Assembly (NCBI GenBank): GCA_028284225.1
Contig: JANQSD010000013.1
Coordinates: forward strand, 200,422 to 264,421
Reading direction: 5' to 3'
Source: Arenicellales bacterium
GTDB lineage: Bacteria; Pseudomonadota; Gammaproteobacteria; Arenicellales; JAHEKD01
Length of the DNA stretch: 64,000 bases
The first letter of the stretch is position 1, and every line of letters starts with the position of its first letter. Below, piece by piece: positions 8,497 to 17,415 of this stretch. The notes beneath the pieces were generated by a model that saw nothing but the letters and a program-made list of their open reading frames with translations, was not told the origin of the DNA and ran no database searches. The translations under genes and the position numbers were made by a program.

Positions 8497-9369
8497 ATGT
8501 TAAGAATCGGTTTATTTTTAGCAACAAATCTAGCCATTGTTGCCGTATTAAGTGTCTCCATGCGTTTGCTGGGTATTGAACCATACCTTCAGGCAAATGG
8601 CCTGAATTACACATCTTTGCTGATCTTCGCTGCAGGATTCGGCATGATCGGCAGCTTTGTTTCACTGGCCATGTCTAAATTTACGGCTAAAAAACTCATG
8701 GGGGTCAGAGTTATCGAAACACCTTCATCAGACGAAGAGCGCTGGTTGATGCTCACCGTTCAGCGTCAGGCTGAACAAGCCGGAATCGGTATGCCGGAAG
8801 TAGGCATCTTTGAAACACCTCAGATGAATGCGTTTGCCACTGGCATGAAGAAAAACGACGCACTAGTCGCAGTCAGCCGTGGCTTGCTGCAAGGTATGAG
8901 CCGTGATGAGGCCGAAGCTGTGCTGGGCCACGAAGTTGCTCACATCGCAAACGGAGACATGGTTACCATGGCTCTGATTCAAGGCGTGGTGAACACGTTT
9001 GTCATTTTCTTCGCTCGAATAATTGGCAATATCGTTGACAGAGTCATTTTCAAGAATGAAGACGGCCATGGTATCGGCTTTTTCATTGCCACCATAGTTT
9101 CAGAGATTGTGCTGGGTATTCTTGCCAGTACCATCGTTATGTGGTTCTCGCGCCGGCGTGAGTTCGTTGCGGACGCAGGCGGTGCAGAACTGTCAAGTAA
9201 AGAAAACATGATTGGTGCATTAGAACGACTGAAAGCAGGTACTCAAGAAGATTTACCTGATCAACTGGCTGCTTTCGGCATCAATGGTGGAAAACCCTCA
9301 GGTATAAAAGCCTTGTTTATGTCTCATCCTCCTCTGGAAGACCGTATCGAAGCACTACGTAGTAGTTGA
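8497..9369 (+). CDS. htpX: Membrane zinc protease HtpX
   Basis: An inner-membrane M48 metalloprotease that degrades damaged membrane proteins alongside FtsH. It has 290 residues. Two N-terminal membrane helices (about 5-25 and 35-55) precede the catalytic motif HEVAH (H145, E146, H149). The third zinc ligand is Glu222 in RRREFVADAGG. Two further hydrophobic stretches lie between them, near residues 155-175 and 195-215. The start has GATAGGA upstream. A hairpin terminator follows. In E. coli it belongs to the CpxR envelope-stress regulon, but no such operator is visible here. Confidence 0.95.
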   Translation: MLRIGLFLATNLAIVAVLSVSMRLLGIEPYLQANGLNYTSLLIFAAGFGMIGSFVSLAMSKFTAKKLMGVRVIETPSSDEERWLMLTVQRQAEQAGIGMPEVGIFETPQMNAFATGMKKNDALVAVSRGLLQGMSRDEAEAVLGHEVAHIANGDMVTMALIQGVVNTFVIFFARIIGNIVDRVIFKNEDGHGIGFFIATIVSEIVLGILASTIVMWFSRRREFVADAGGAELSSKENMIGALERLKAGTQEDLPDQLAAFGINGGKPSGIKALFMSHPPLEDRIEALRSS

Positions 9370-9406
9370 TATTTGATCCAAATTTAATTCTTTTCTAAAC
9401 ATAAAA

Positions 9407-9438
9407 ATAGAGCTGCTACCGCAGCTCTATTGCATTTT
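9407..9438 (+). terminator. Hairpin terminator after htpX
   Basis: The stem ATAGAGCTGC (9407-9416) with loop TACC pairs with GCAGCTCTAT (9421-9430) and is followed by TGCATTTT. The T tract is imperfect, so efficiency is uncertain. Confidence 0.7.
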
Positions 9439-9491
9439 AATTTCAGCGCGGCATAATTTACGGCTCACAAACACAGATAGGAGTATCTTTG

Positions 9492-10316
9492 ATGAAAAAA
9501 GCATTGTTAGCTGTTGTTTCCATGGCTTTTGCTTTAGCCAGCTTTAATTCAAACGCCGCAAATGAAAGATTTATGTCTGTCCTTGAAAAAGGCAAACTGG
9601 TCGTTGGCGTTAAAGCAGATTACAAACCCTGGGGTTTTCGTAACGAAACTGGGGAAATTGTTGGCATGGAGGCCGATATGGCCCAGGATGTTGCCGACGC
9701 ATTAGGTGTTGAGTTAGAACTCGTAGCCGTACAATCTTCTAATCGCATGCAGTTTCTGGAGCAGGGCAAAATTGATTTGATGATTGCCACCATGTCGGAT
9801 CGCGAAGATCGCCGCAAGATTGTTGGCATACCGCAACCCAATTACTATACCTCCGGTACTAATGTACTGGCACCTAAGGCACTTGCCCTAAAAAATTGGG
9901 AAGAGCTCAAAGACAAACCCGTATGCGGTAAGCAAGGTGCTTTCTATAATCAGATAGTAGAAGAACGCTATGGCGCAAAAATCGTAGCTTTTACCGGTAA
10001 TGCTGAATCCAAACAGGCTTTGCGCGATAAAAAATGCATCGCCTGGGTTTATGATGACTCATCAATCATGGCTGATTTGGCCAGCGGTGATTGGAATGAC
10101 TATGAAATGCCTTTACAAACCGAAGACGATAACCCTTGGGCGCTGGCTGTTCCATTGGAAGAGGTTGATGGCATTTGGGGCAGATTTATGTCCGGCATGA
10201 TCTATAACTGGCACCAATCTGGCCGTTTAATCGAGTTAGAGCAAAAATGGGGAATTCAACCCACACAATATCTGGCTACCCAGAACGAAAAGTATAAAGA
10301 CTGGCTGGCTGAGTAA
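9492..10316 (+). CDS. Amino-acid-type ABC transporter substrate-binding protein
   Basis: A periplasmic binding protein of the polar amino acid (PAAT) family, 274 residues. The signal peptide MKKALLAVVSMAFALA..SNAA ends near residue 23. The core carries family landmarks: LVVGVKADYKPWGF, VGMEADMAQDVADALGVELE, and IDLMIATMSDREDRRKIV. I chose ATG 9492 rather than the TTG directly before it because TAGGAG is correctly spaced. It heads an operon with two permeases, an ATPase and a malonyl-CoA synthetase gene. The ligand cannot be read from the sequence; the operon partner hints at a dicarboxylate or acidic amino acid. Confidence 0.88.
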   Translation: MKKALLAVVSMAFALASFNSNAANERFMSVLEKGKLVVGVKADYKPWGFRNETGEIVGMEADMAQDVADALGVELELVAVQSSNRMQFLEQGKIDLMIATMSDREDRRKIVGIPQPNYYTSGTNVLAPKALALKNWEELKDKPVCGKQGAFYNQIVEERYGAKIVAFTGNAESKQALRDKKCIAWVYDDSSIMADLASGDWNDYEMPLQTEDDNPWALAVPLEEVDGIWGRFMSGMIYNWHQSGRLIELEQKWGIQPTQYLATQNEKYKDWLAE

Positions 10317-10326
10317 TCATCACTCT

Positions 10327-10351
10327 GCAGGCTGGGATAAGCCCAGCCTGC
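10327..10351 (+). terminator. Intra-operon attenuating hairpin
   Basis: The stem GCAGGCTGGG (10327-10336) pairs with CCCAGCCTGC (10342-10351) around a five-base loop and is followed by TTTACTT. Such hairpins after a binding-protein gene commonly stabilise its message and reduce read-through to the permease genes. Confidence 0.7.
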
Positions 10352-10376
10352 TTTACTTACAAAGAGTTCAGACTTC

Positions 10377-11132
10377 ATGCCAGAGTTTATTGCTGATTTT
10401 TTTCGCCAATTAGCGGAAGATCATCCTCGCTGGAATTTTATTTTTTTCTATGAACCGGTTGAAATTCAGCGTGTTCTAAGCGGTATTGGCGTCACACTGC
10501 AACTATCGATAGTTTGCTTAATTCTGAGTGTCGTTATTGGCATTATTGGCGCATGGCTACAAGGCTCACCGATAAAATGGTTGCGTAATATCGTACAAGG
10601 GTATATTCAGTTTTTTCGTAATACGCCCCCGGTGGTGCAATTATTATTCTTTTATTTTGCGCTGGGGCAATTCACACCTACATATTCACCCGACGGCTGG
10701 TTAGAGATACCGTGGATTAGTAATGTAGGCTGGGCGATTATATCGTTGTCGTTTTTTGCGGGTGCCTTTAACGTAGAGATTTTCAGGGCAGGAATTGAAT
10801 CAGTGCCGGACTCCACTAAAGAAGCCGCAGAAGCCTTGGGATATAGTCGTATGAAGTCATATATCTATATTATTCTTCCTTTGGCTTTCCGGGTCAGCTT
10901 GCCGGCTCTGAATAACAATCTGGTTAATCTTGTTAAAACCACAACCCAGGCCATTGCCATTGCAGTGCCGGAGTTGCTCTATCAGTGTGTCACTATCTGG
11001 AATAATTACCCATCGGCTCAATATCCGGCCATGTTGTTTTTGTTCGTCTTTTATATCGGTTTGGTGGGATTAATTGTGATGGGTATGAATCGCTGGGAAC
11101 GCCAGCTAAAAATCCCCGGTTATGGTGTTTAG
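10377..11132 (+). CDS. Amino-acid-type ABC transporter permease 1
   Basis: A 251-residue inner-membrane subunit of the HisM/GlnP family. It has about five membrane helices and the cytoplasmic EAA loop (DSTKEAAEALGYSRMKSYIYI) that docks the ATPase. FFRNTPPVVQLLFFYFALG is the usual family segment. It forms a heterodimer with the product of the next gene, 3 bases downstream. The upstream hairpin suggests lower expression than the binding protein. Confidence 0.88.
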   Translation: MPEFIADFFRQLAEDHPRWNFIFFYEPVEIQRVLSGIGVTLQLSIVCLILSVVIGIIGAWLQGSPIKWLRNIVQGYIQFFRNTPPVVQLLFFYFALGQFTPTYSPDGWLEIPWISNVGWAIISLSFFAGAFNVEIFRAGIESVPDSTKEAAEALGYSRMKSYIYIILPLAFRVSLPALNNNLVNLVKTTTQAIAIAVPELLYQCVTIWNNYPSAQYPAMLFLFVFYIGLVGLIVMGMNRWERQLKIPGYGV

Positions 11133-11135
11133 CTG

Positions 11136-12032
11136 ATGAAATCTATTCCAGGTATTAACAGTAAGGCGAGTACAGATTTTGCTGTATTGAAACCACCAGC
11201 ACGCAATCAAGTCAGCCATTGGCACCCTAACTCAACCTCATTTACACGCTGGCTGAGTGAACTTTCAATACTGAATTGCTTTTTATTTATCCTGTTGGCG
11301 TTTGTGTTTTCATCGCTGGCATTCGCACAATCAAATTACACTACCACGGATGCCGTTGACGCTTTATTTCGCTGGATGCCATTTTTATTAAAAAGCGGTT
11401 TCTTTTTTAACATCTTAATCAGCCTGTTGGTCATGTTGATTGGCACATTGACTGGAATAGTGCTGGGACTAGGACAAATTTCAATACATGGCTGGTTGCG
11501 TAAACTATGCTGGGCGATCACTCAGTTTTTTCGTAATTCTCCCTGGTTAGTTTTATTGTTTGTTGTCATGCTGGCCTTTCCGTTTCAAATAGAGATTTTT
11601 GGTTTAACCATCCCGGTACCGGACTGGTTGAAAGCGGTGATTGGTTTGTCTTTGCCGATTATGGCTAATGTTTCCGAAATTGTCCGCGGTGCAGTGATTT
11701 CAGTTCCTTCCGGTCAATGGGAGGCAGCCGAATCATTAGCCTACACGCGATTACAAACGCTTTGGCAGATTATCTTGCCACAATGTTTCAAACGCATGAT
11801 CCCGCCCTGGATGAATTGGTATGCGATCTTGACCATGGCGACACCATTGGTATCCATTCTGGGCGTTGAGGATGTGCTCAAGTTGGCGCGTGATGCGACC
11901 GAAGCCGAAGGTAATCATCCTGAATTATTAATGCCTTTTTATACATTCGTATTAGTGCTGTTTTTTATTTATTGCTACCCCATTGCCAAATTAACACAAC
12001 GCTTAGAGCGCAAGTTTAGTGTTAAAGGCTAA
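11136..12032 (+). CDS. Amino-acid-type ABC transporter permease 2
   Basis: The second permease of the transporter, 298 residues. It has a longer polar N terminus (about 45 residues) and then a signal-like helix ending FSSLAFAQS. The permease domain carries FFRNSPWLVLLFVVMLAF and the EAA loop SGQWEAAESLAYTRLQTLWQI. The long N-terminal extension with an extra helix is common in the second subunit of these pairs. Only 3 bases separate it from permease 1, so the two are translationally linked. Confidence 0.86.
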   Translation: MKSIPGINSKASTDFAVLKPPARNQVSHWHPNSTSFTRWLSELSILNCFLFILLAFVFSSLAFAQSNYTTTDAVDALFRWMPFLLKSGFFFNILISLLVMLIGTLTGIVLGLGQISIHGWLRKLCWAITQFFRNSPWLVLLFVVMLAFPFQIEIFGLTIPVPDWLKAVIGLSLPIMANVSEIVRGAVISVPSGQWEAAESLAYTRLQTLWQIILPQCFKRMIPPWMNWYAILTMATPLVSILGVEDVLKLARDATEAEGNHPELLMPFYTFVLVLFFIYCYPIAKLTQRLERKFSVKG

Positions 12033-12053
12033 TGATTTAACAACAAGGGATTT

Positions 12054-12803
12054 ATGATGAGCTGGACAGAAGATCAACCCATGGTAAGCATCAAGGATGT
12101 ACATAAATCTTTTGGTGATTTAGAAGTGCTTAAAGGTGTTTCCATGGACATCATGAAAGGGCAAGTAATTTGTATTATCGGCCCCTCCGGATCAGGCAAA
12201 TCGACCTTGATTCGTTGTGTTAATGCACTGAATGATATACAGCAGGGCTCAATCCTGGTTGAGGGACAAGAAGTAAACGACCCTGATCTGGACAAGCTTG
12301 AACTTCGAAAAAAAGTAGGCATGGTCTTCCAGCAATATAATTTGTTCCCGCACAAGACTGCCTTGCAAAACGTCATGATGGCTCCGATACAAGTGCTCAA
12401 GCAGGACAAAGCTGAAATCGAAAAACAAGCCTATGAATTACTGAAAAAAGTCAGGCTTGAGGGCAAAGAAAACAGTTATCCCGGAGAATTGTCAGGTGGC
12501 CAGCAACAACGGGTCGCCATTGCGCGTTCACTGGCCATGAACCCCGATATTATGCTTTTCGATGAAGTTACAGCGGCACTTGACCCAGAAACTGTCAAAG
12601 AAGTGTTAGTCACCATCAAACAGCTTGCTGAAGAAGGCATGACCTGCATTCTAGTTACCCACGAAATGGGGTTTGCCAGAGAGGTAGCCGACATGATTTA
12701 CTTTACTGACCGTGGAGTCATTGTGGAAAGCGGACCGCCCGCAACATTTTTTGATGAAGCCAAAGATCCACGCACCAAAGAGTTTCTGAGCCAGATCCTT
12801 TAA
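12054..12803 (+). CDS. Amino-acid-type ABC transporter ATPase (GlnQ family)
   Basis: A 249-residue ATPase that energises the preceding permeases. Walker A is GPSGSGKST, the signature [17 protein letters not shown], Walker [15 protein letters not shown] and the H-loop [24 protein letters not shown] is the GlnQ-type Q-loop segment. The start could be ATG 12054 or the adjacent ATG 12057, preceded by AAGGG. The next gene begins 17 bases after the stop, which argues for one transcript through to the ligase. Confidence 0.92.
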   Translation: MMSWTEDQPMVSIKDVHKSFGDLEVLKGVSMDIMKGQVICIIGPSGSGKSTLIRCVNALNDIQQGSILVEGQEVNDPDLDKLELRKKVGMVFQQYNLFPHKTALQNVMMAPIQVLKQDKAEIEKQAYELLKKVRLEGKENSYPGELSGGQQQRVAIARSLAMNPDIMLFDEVTAALDPETVKEVLVTIKQLAEEGMTCILVTHEMGFAREVADMIYFTDRGVIVESGPPATFFDEAKDPRTKEFLSQIL

Positions 12804-12820
12804 CTATCGCGAATATCTTC

Positions 12821-14332
12821 GTGCCGAAAAAAGCGGTTAATCCTCTTTATGATGCGCTGTTAAAACCGCACACACAGAACTCGAATTCTTTTTTGATACT
12901 GGAGGATGGCCAACGAGTTAGCTATGCAGAATTTATCCAGCTCGCCGGTCAAATCGCTAATGTTTTTAAAAGCATAGGAGTAAACAAAGGCGACAGGGTA
13001 CTTGTCAAAGTTGCAAAATCACCTGAAGCGCTTGCAACATACGCTGCTTGTATACAAACCGGCACAGTTCTGGTTCCATTAAATACAGCTTACACACCTG
13101 CCGAAACCAACTATTTCATCGCCGATGCAGAGCCAGCATTAATCATCTGCGACCCTGATGAAGAGACATCTATCAGCAAGTCATTAGAAAATCCCGGCAC
13201 GCATCTATTGACACTGACCGATAACTGCTCTGGCAGTTTAGTCGATAGTATTGATCGAAACACAGCTATAGCTGAAACACAATCATGCAGTGCGGATGAC
13301 TTGGTTGCACTGCTTTATACATCAGGCACTACAGGCAAACCTAAAGGCGCAATGCTGACACACGGCAATTTGCTATCTAACGGACAATCTTTGGTCGATT
13401 GTTGGGCATTCACTGAGCAAGATGTGCTCCTGCATGCTCTGCCCATATTTCATATTCATGGTTTATTTGTGGCTTGCAATGTGGCACTTCTATCCGGTTG
13501 TTCCATGGTCTTTTTGTCAAAGTTTAATCTGGACTCAATTATAGATTCACTCTCAAAAGCCTCGGTGATGATGGGGGTACCTACGTTTTATACACGCTTA
13601 TTGGAGGATAAGCGTTTTAATGAAAACTTAACCAAACATATGCGCTTGTTCATTTCCGGCAGTGCGCCAATGTTAAAGCAAACACATATGGCTTTCGAAC
13701 AACGAACCGGGCATCGTGTCCTGGAACGTTATGGCATGACCGAAACGAACATGAACACCTCTAATCCTTATCACCAGGAACGCAAAATCGGCACTGTAGG
13801 TTTGACATTAAGTGATGTATTAGTGCGAATCCGGGATACTGATACCGGCCAATGTTTAGGTGCTGATCTGACTGGTGCAATCGAAGTCAAAGGCCCAAAC
13901 GTTTTTAAAGGTTATTGGAAATTAGCGCAGAAAACCGCAGAGGAATTTACCGACGATGGTTATTTTATTACAGGTGACTTGGGTTTTCTGGACCAGGAAG
14001 GTTATTTAACAATTGTCGGTCGCCATAAAGATTTAGTTATCTCCGGCGGCTATAACGTTTACCCCAAAGAAATCGAAACCGTGTTGGATGCAATTGACGG
14101 CGTAACCGAATCAGCTGTGATCGGGATTCCGGATCATGATTTTGGTGAAAAAGTGGTGGCCGTTGTCGTCAAACAGCAATCCACATCAATTAATGAGACA
14201 GATTTAATTGAAATCTGCAAAACAAAACTGGCTGCTTATAAATGCCCCAAACAGGTGTTTTTTGTAGATGCATTGCCCCGCAATGCGATGGGAAAAGTAC
14301 AAAAAAATAGTTTACGTCAGCAGTTTAGCTGA
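12821..14332 (+). CDS. matB: Malonyl-CoA synthetase (MatB-like)
   Basis: An AMP-forming ligase of 503 residues, the length of characterised MatB enzymes, which make malonyl-CoA from malonate, ATP and CoA. The P-loop-like motif is YTSGTTGKPKGAMLTHGNL. The malonate-type core LPIFHIHGLFVACNVALLSG and GVPTFYTRLL closely follows MatB. The C-terminal hinge and catalytic lysine regions read GRHKDLVISGGYNVYPKEIE and NAMGKVQKN. The start is GTG, 17 bases after the ABC ATPase. Its tail overlaps the convergent SDR gene by 8 bases. No malonyl-CoA decarboxylase is in the window. A related medium-chain acyl-CoA ligase remains possible. Confidence 0.8.
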   Translation: MPKKAVNPLYDALLKPHTQNSNSFLILEDGQRVSYAEFIQLAGQIANVFKSIGVNKGDRVLVKVAKSPEALATYAACIQTGTVLVPLNTAYTPAETNYFIADAEPALIICDPDEETSISKSLENPGTHLLTLTDNCSGSLVDSIDRNTAIAETQSCSADDLVALLYTSGTTGKPKGAMLTHGNLLSNGQSLVDCWAFTEQDVLLHALPIFHIHGLFVACNVALLSGCSMVFLSKFNLDSIIDSLSKASVMMGVPTFYTRLLEDKRFNENLTKHMRLFISGSAPMLKQTHMAFEQRTGHRVLERYGMTETNMNTSNPYHQERKIGTVGLTLSDVLVRIRDTDTGQCLGADLTGAIEVKGPNVFKGYWKLAQKTAEEFTDDGYFITGDLGFLDQEGYLTIVGRHKDLVISGGYNVYPKEIETVLDAIDGVTESAVIGIPDHDFGEKVVAVVVKQQSTSINETDLIEICKTKLAAYKCPKQVFFVDALPRNAMGKVQKNSLRQQFS

Positions 14333-15152
14333 TCTTTCGACCAATCAATGAGTCAAATAGCCGATCTGGAAAAATACGTTTCAAAAATGATAAGCCAATA
14401 GCTGGCACAGTCACTTTATAGCGAATCTTTGGATTGTTTGAGTTTAAAGCATGCAGTGTCGGTTTTAATACCGATTCAGACGGTAGCGTAAACGGCACAT
14501 TCTCGATTGCTTCGAGGCGATCAATAACACCTTGATAATAACTTTTATGTGCGCTGGTCTGAAGCTTTATGTGCTTAAAAAACATCGCCAGTGCATTTTT
14601 GCGAAAATCAGTAGCGATCGGTCCAGGTTCAACCAATGCAACTTTTATTGCAGTATTACTAAGCTCAATACGCATGGTGTCACTCAGCGCTTCAAGGGCA
14701 TATTTGCTGGCATTATAGGCACCGCGATAGGGCAAGCAGATTAAACCCAGAATTGAACTGATCTGGATGATTCTGCCTGCGTTATTTGCGCGCATGCCGG
14801 GCAGAATTAAATTAGTCAACTCGTGAGTGCCGAATACATTTGATTCAAATTGCTCTGTTAACGCCTGTCGACTAAGGTCTTCAACCGCCCCGGGCTGACC
14901 ATAAGCGCCATTGTTGACCAAACCGTATATATTTCCAGCACTTTGTGCCAAGGCCCATTCCACCGCTGCAGCAATCGACCCGGAATCTGCTAAATCAAGT
15001 TGATGAGCTAACAGATTTTGTGATTCAAGTTTGCTGACATCTTGTTGCTTACGAGTTGTCGCTAGCACTTTGTAACCATGTTTTTCAAGATGGGTGGCTA
15101 AACAATAACCAATGCCGCTGGAACAGCCAGTGATGAGAACAAATTTTTCCAA
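14325..15152 (-). CDS. Short-chain dehydrogenase/reductase
   Basis: A classical SDR oxidoreductase of 275 residues. The Rossmann motif TGCSSGIGYCLA starts near residue 8, NNGAYG stands where NNAG is usual, and the active-site Tyr and Lys sit in YNASKYALEALSDT, with an upstream catalytic Ser in ISSILG. The residue after the first beta strand suggests NADP(H), but the substrate is unknown. It lies 5 bases downstream of the AsmA-like gene on the same strand. The 3' end overlaps matB by 8 bases in convergent orientation. Confidence 0.85.
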   Translation of the reverse strand: MEKFVLITGCSSGIGYCLATHLEKHGYKVLATTRKQQDVSKLESQNLLAHQLDLADSGSIAAAVEWALAQSAGNIYGLVNNGAYGQPGAVEDLSRQALTEQFESNVFGTHELTNLILPGMRANNAGRIIQISSILGLICLPYRGAYNASKYALEALSDTMRIELSNTAIKVALVEPGPIATDFRKNALAMFFKHIKLQTSAHKSYYQGVIDRLEAIENVPFTLPSESVLKPTLHALNSNNPKIRYKVTVPAIGLSFLKRIFPDRLFDSLIGRKIS

Positions 15153-15157
15153 AACGC

Positions 15158-15898
15158 TTAATTGAATAAGTTCTTTAACTTATCCTTCACTTTCTCTTTT
15201 AACTCATCCAGTTTCTCTATCCCCAGTTCTTTTAAGGATTCGGCTGCTACTCGTTGATACAAATCAGTAAGCATTTTGTTAATGATTTGATTACCTAGTT
15301 GCCCGGGTGTGCCGGATAAATCTCTGGCCGCAATTTGATCTATACCGAATTGCTTTTGTTCCTTCAGCTTATCAGAAATTAAATCAACAGTAATATTCTC
15401 AAGCGCAATGTAATTGATCGTCAAATTAATCGAATCTTCTTCGGCCTCAGCATTCTCAGCGCCGGGCTCGGATGTTGACTCACCGCCGGCGGTTACATCT
15501 ACTTCACTTACTGGTACCGGTGCGAACTTCTTAGCCTGTTCAGCCAGTTGCTCAATATTTAGTTTAGAGTCGATGAACTCGGCGTAAACATGTGGATCAG
15601 AGACAATGATTTCACTAATGCTGAGGTTCCTATAATCAAACTGCGCATAAATCTCAGATAAAGTCAGGGCATTTTGCTGTGTGAAGCCAGGCGGATTAGC
15701 AACACTGATCTCACGAATGCTGGCAGTACCGGCTTTTATATCCAGATCCAGGTCCGAAACTATAACTTCGGTGCCAAAAGCACGGCGTCCCTGCCGTTCA
15801 AGTTCTTTCAATACTAATTCCTCAGCCTGATTCGAAAACTTGAGCCAGGCAAATACGGCAATAATTAACAGTAAAATAACTGCAAGAATTTTTTTCAT
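15158..15898 (-). CDS. AsmA-like membrane-anchored periplasmic protein
   Basis: A 246-residue protein with one N-terminal membrane helix (MKKILAVILLLIIAVFAWLKF) and a periplasmic body resembling the start of AsmA-like proteins (GTEVIVSDLDLDIKAGTASI). An acidic low-complexity linker near 140-155 (GAENAEAEEDS) separates two parts, and the end is a Lys-rich helix. AsmA-like proteins act in envelope lipid transport; a specific role here is inference. I prefer the ATG at 15898 over one 12 bases upstream because TGAGG is spaced correctly. Confidence 0.6.
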   Translation of the reverse strand: MKKILAVILLLIIAVFAWLKFSNQAEELVLKELERQGRRAFGTEVIVSDLDLDIKAGTASIREISVANPPGFTQQNALTLSEIYAQFDYRNLSISEIIVSDPHVYAEFIDSKLNIEQLAEQAKKFAPVPVSEVDVTAGGESTSEPGAENAEAEEDSINLTINYIALENITVDLISDKLKEQKQFGIDQIAARDLSGTPGQLGNQIINKMLTDLYQRVAAESLKELGIEKLDELKEKVKDKLKNLFN

Positions 15899-15943
15899 TA
15901 GTGACCTCATTAAGTAGGGTGATTCTATGGTTATGATTCACGT

Positions 15944-15957
15944 TATAATTATATAAT
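15944..15957. promoter_or_regulatory. AT-rich divergent promoter region
   Basis: Between the divergent AsmA-like and Gfo/Idh/MocA genes lie two TATAAT boxes on the plus strand (15944-15949 and 15952-15957), and the reverse strand reads TATAAT across 15948-15953. No good -35 boxes accompany them. The -10 matches alone are weak evidence. Confidence 0.3.
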
Positions 15958-15967
15958 CACACGTTTA

Positions 15968-16933
15968 ATGATTGAATGCTTAATGTCTGAAAAAGTAAAA
16001 GTTGCGGTTATCGGCGTGGGTTACCTGGGTAAATTTCACGCTAAAATTTATTCTGAGCATCCTGATGTTGATCTGATTGGTGTGGTCGATACCCGGCTTG
16101 AGAACGCACAGGAAATAGCCAACCAGTATTCAACGTCTGCTTTTACAAGCCACCAGGATATTATCGATAAAGTCGATGCCGTCAGTATTGTTGTACCAAC
16201 AACATACCATTATGAAGTGACAATGCCGTTTATTAATGCCGGTATTCAGGTATTACTGGAAAAACCCATTGCAGCCACAGTTGCCGAGGCCGAACAGCTT
16301 GTTAAGGCAGCTGATCAACAAAAGGTGTTGTTACAAATCGGACATTTAGAGCGATTTAATGCGGGTATTGTTGCCTTATCAGAACTGATCGATACGCCAA
16401 GGTTTATTGAGGCCCATCGTCTAGGCGAATTCACAATCAGAGCAACTGATGTTGATGTTGTGACTGACTTGATGATTCATGACATTGATATCATTTTGTC
16501 ATTAACAAAGTCGCAAATAAAAAATATTTCAGCAGTTGGAACCAAAGTACTGACTGACGAGATTGATATCGCTAATGCCAGGCTCGAATTTGTCAATGGA
16601 TCGGTTGCTAATGTCACAGCCAGCCGCGTTTCCAACAAGAAATTTCGTCGTATAAGAGTGTTTGCGCCGGATAAATATATGGCCGTTGACTTCAATGCAC
16701 AAAATGTAGAAGTCATCACCAAAACAGCAAAACAACCTGATCAACCCTTTGGCGGCTTGGATCGCAAGGTTCTTGAAATACAGCCTGTGCAACCTTTAGA
16801 TGCTGAAATTAGTGATTTCATCAATGCGATCAAATCAGGAAAAACACCTACTGTAAGTGGCCATGATGGACTTGCTGCTTTGGCTGTTGCGAATCAAATA
16901 AAAGATACTATTTATCAAAATCCGCTGATATGA
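15968..16933 (+). CDS. Gfo/Idh/MocA oxidoreductase (GnnA-like)
   Basis: A 321-residue NAD(P)-dependent sugar dehydrogenase. The Rossmann motif is VAVIGVGYLGKFHAKIY, the cofactor and catalytic Lys is in LLEKPIAAT, and the substrate-domain stretch QIGHLERFNAG is followed by DLMIHDIDIILSL. The last two resemble the oxidoreductases of lpx clusters, such as GnnA, which oxidises UDP-GlcNAc at C3 before amination. No partner aminotransferase (GnnB) is in the window, so that role is inference. Start is ATG 15968, with ATG 15983 as an alternative. It overlaps the DUF192 gene by 4 bases. Confidence 0.75.
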   Translation: MIECLMSEKVKVAVIGVGYLGKFHAKIYSEHPDVDLIGVVDTRLENAQEIANQYSTSAFTSHQDIIDKVDAVSIVVPTTYHYEVTMPFINAGIQVLLEKPIAATVAEAEQLVKAADQQKVLLQIGHLERFNAGIVALSELIDTPRFIEAHRLGEFTIRATDVDVVTDLMIHDIDIILSLTKSQIKNISAVGTKVLTDEIDIANARLEFVNGSVANVTASRVSNKKFRRIRVFAPDKYMAVDFNAQNVEVITKTAKQPDQPFGGLDRKVLEIQPVQPLDAEISDFINAIKSGKTPTVSGHDGLAALAVANQIKDTIYQNPLI

Positions 16934-17415
16934 AGATATTAAAGCTTTTTTGTTTAACTCTATTTCTGTATACCGGACTCACGCATGCACAGTGCCAGAA
17001 CAGCACACCTATGGTGGAGCAAATGCAAGAACGTTATATTGAACTACTTAATAAGGATGGCGAAAGTATTTTATTGAAAGTTAAGGTTGCTGATGATGTG
17101 GGCGAGCAGGCGGCAGGGTTTCAACATATCTGCCCGGAAAAGTTTGCCAGTACAGCCATTCTATTTTTATTTGGACAAGCAAAAAAACCGACTTTTCATA
17201 TGAATAATGTTCATGCCAATTTGGACATAGCCTTTATCGATGAACAGGGTTTGATAGGGGACATTCAACTGATGCGAGAACATCTTTCCAGCGGTAATGG
17301 ACAACTTTATCCATCTCAAGTATTGACCAAATATGCGCTGGAAGTACACGAAGGATATTTCCAGCAAAATAATATCGAGGCCGGCAATAGCTATTTAAAG
17401 ATCAATGACTGGTGA
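16930..17415 (+). CDS. DUF192 secreted protein
   Basis: A 161-residue exported protein. The signal peptide MKILKLFCLTLFLYTGLTHA precedes a DUF192 beta-rich domain: VADDVGEQAAGFQH, then KKPTFHMNNVHANLDIAFID and YALEVHEGYFQQNNIEAG. The usual family motif has FWMKNT where this has FHMNNV. The function of DUF192 is not established. The ATG overlaps the stop of the dehydrogenase gene, and its own 3' end overlaps hflD by 11 bases, so three genes are translationally coupled. Confidence 0.85.
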   Translation: MKILKLFCLTLFLYTGLTHAQCQNSTPMVEQMQERYIELLNKDGESILLKVKVADDVGEQAAGFQHICPEKFASTAILFLFGQAKKPTFHMNNVHANLDIAFIDEQGLIGDIQLMREHLSSGNGQLYPSQVLTKYALEVHEGYFQQNNIEAGNSYLKINDW

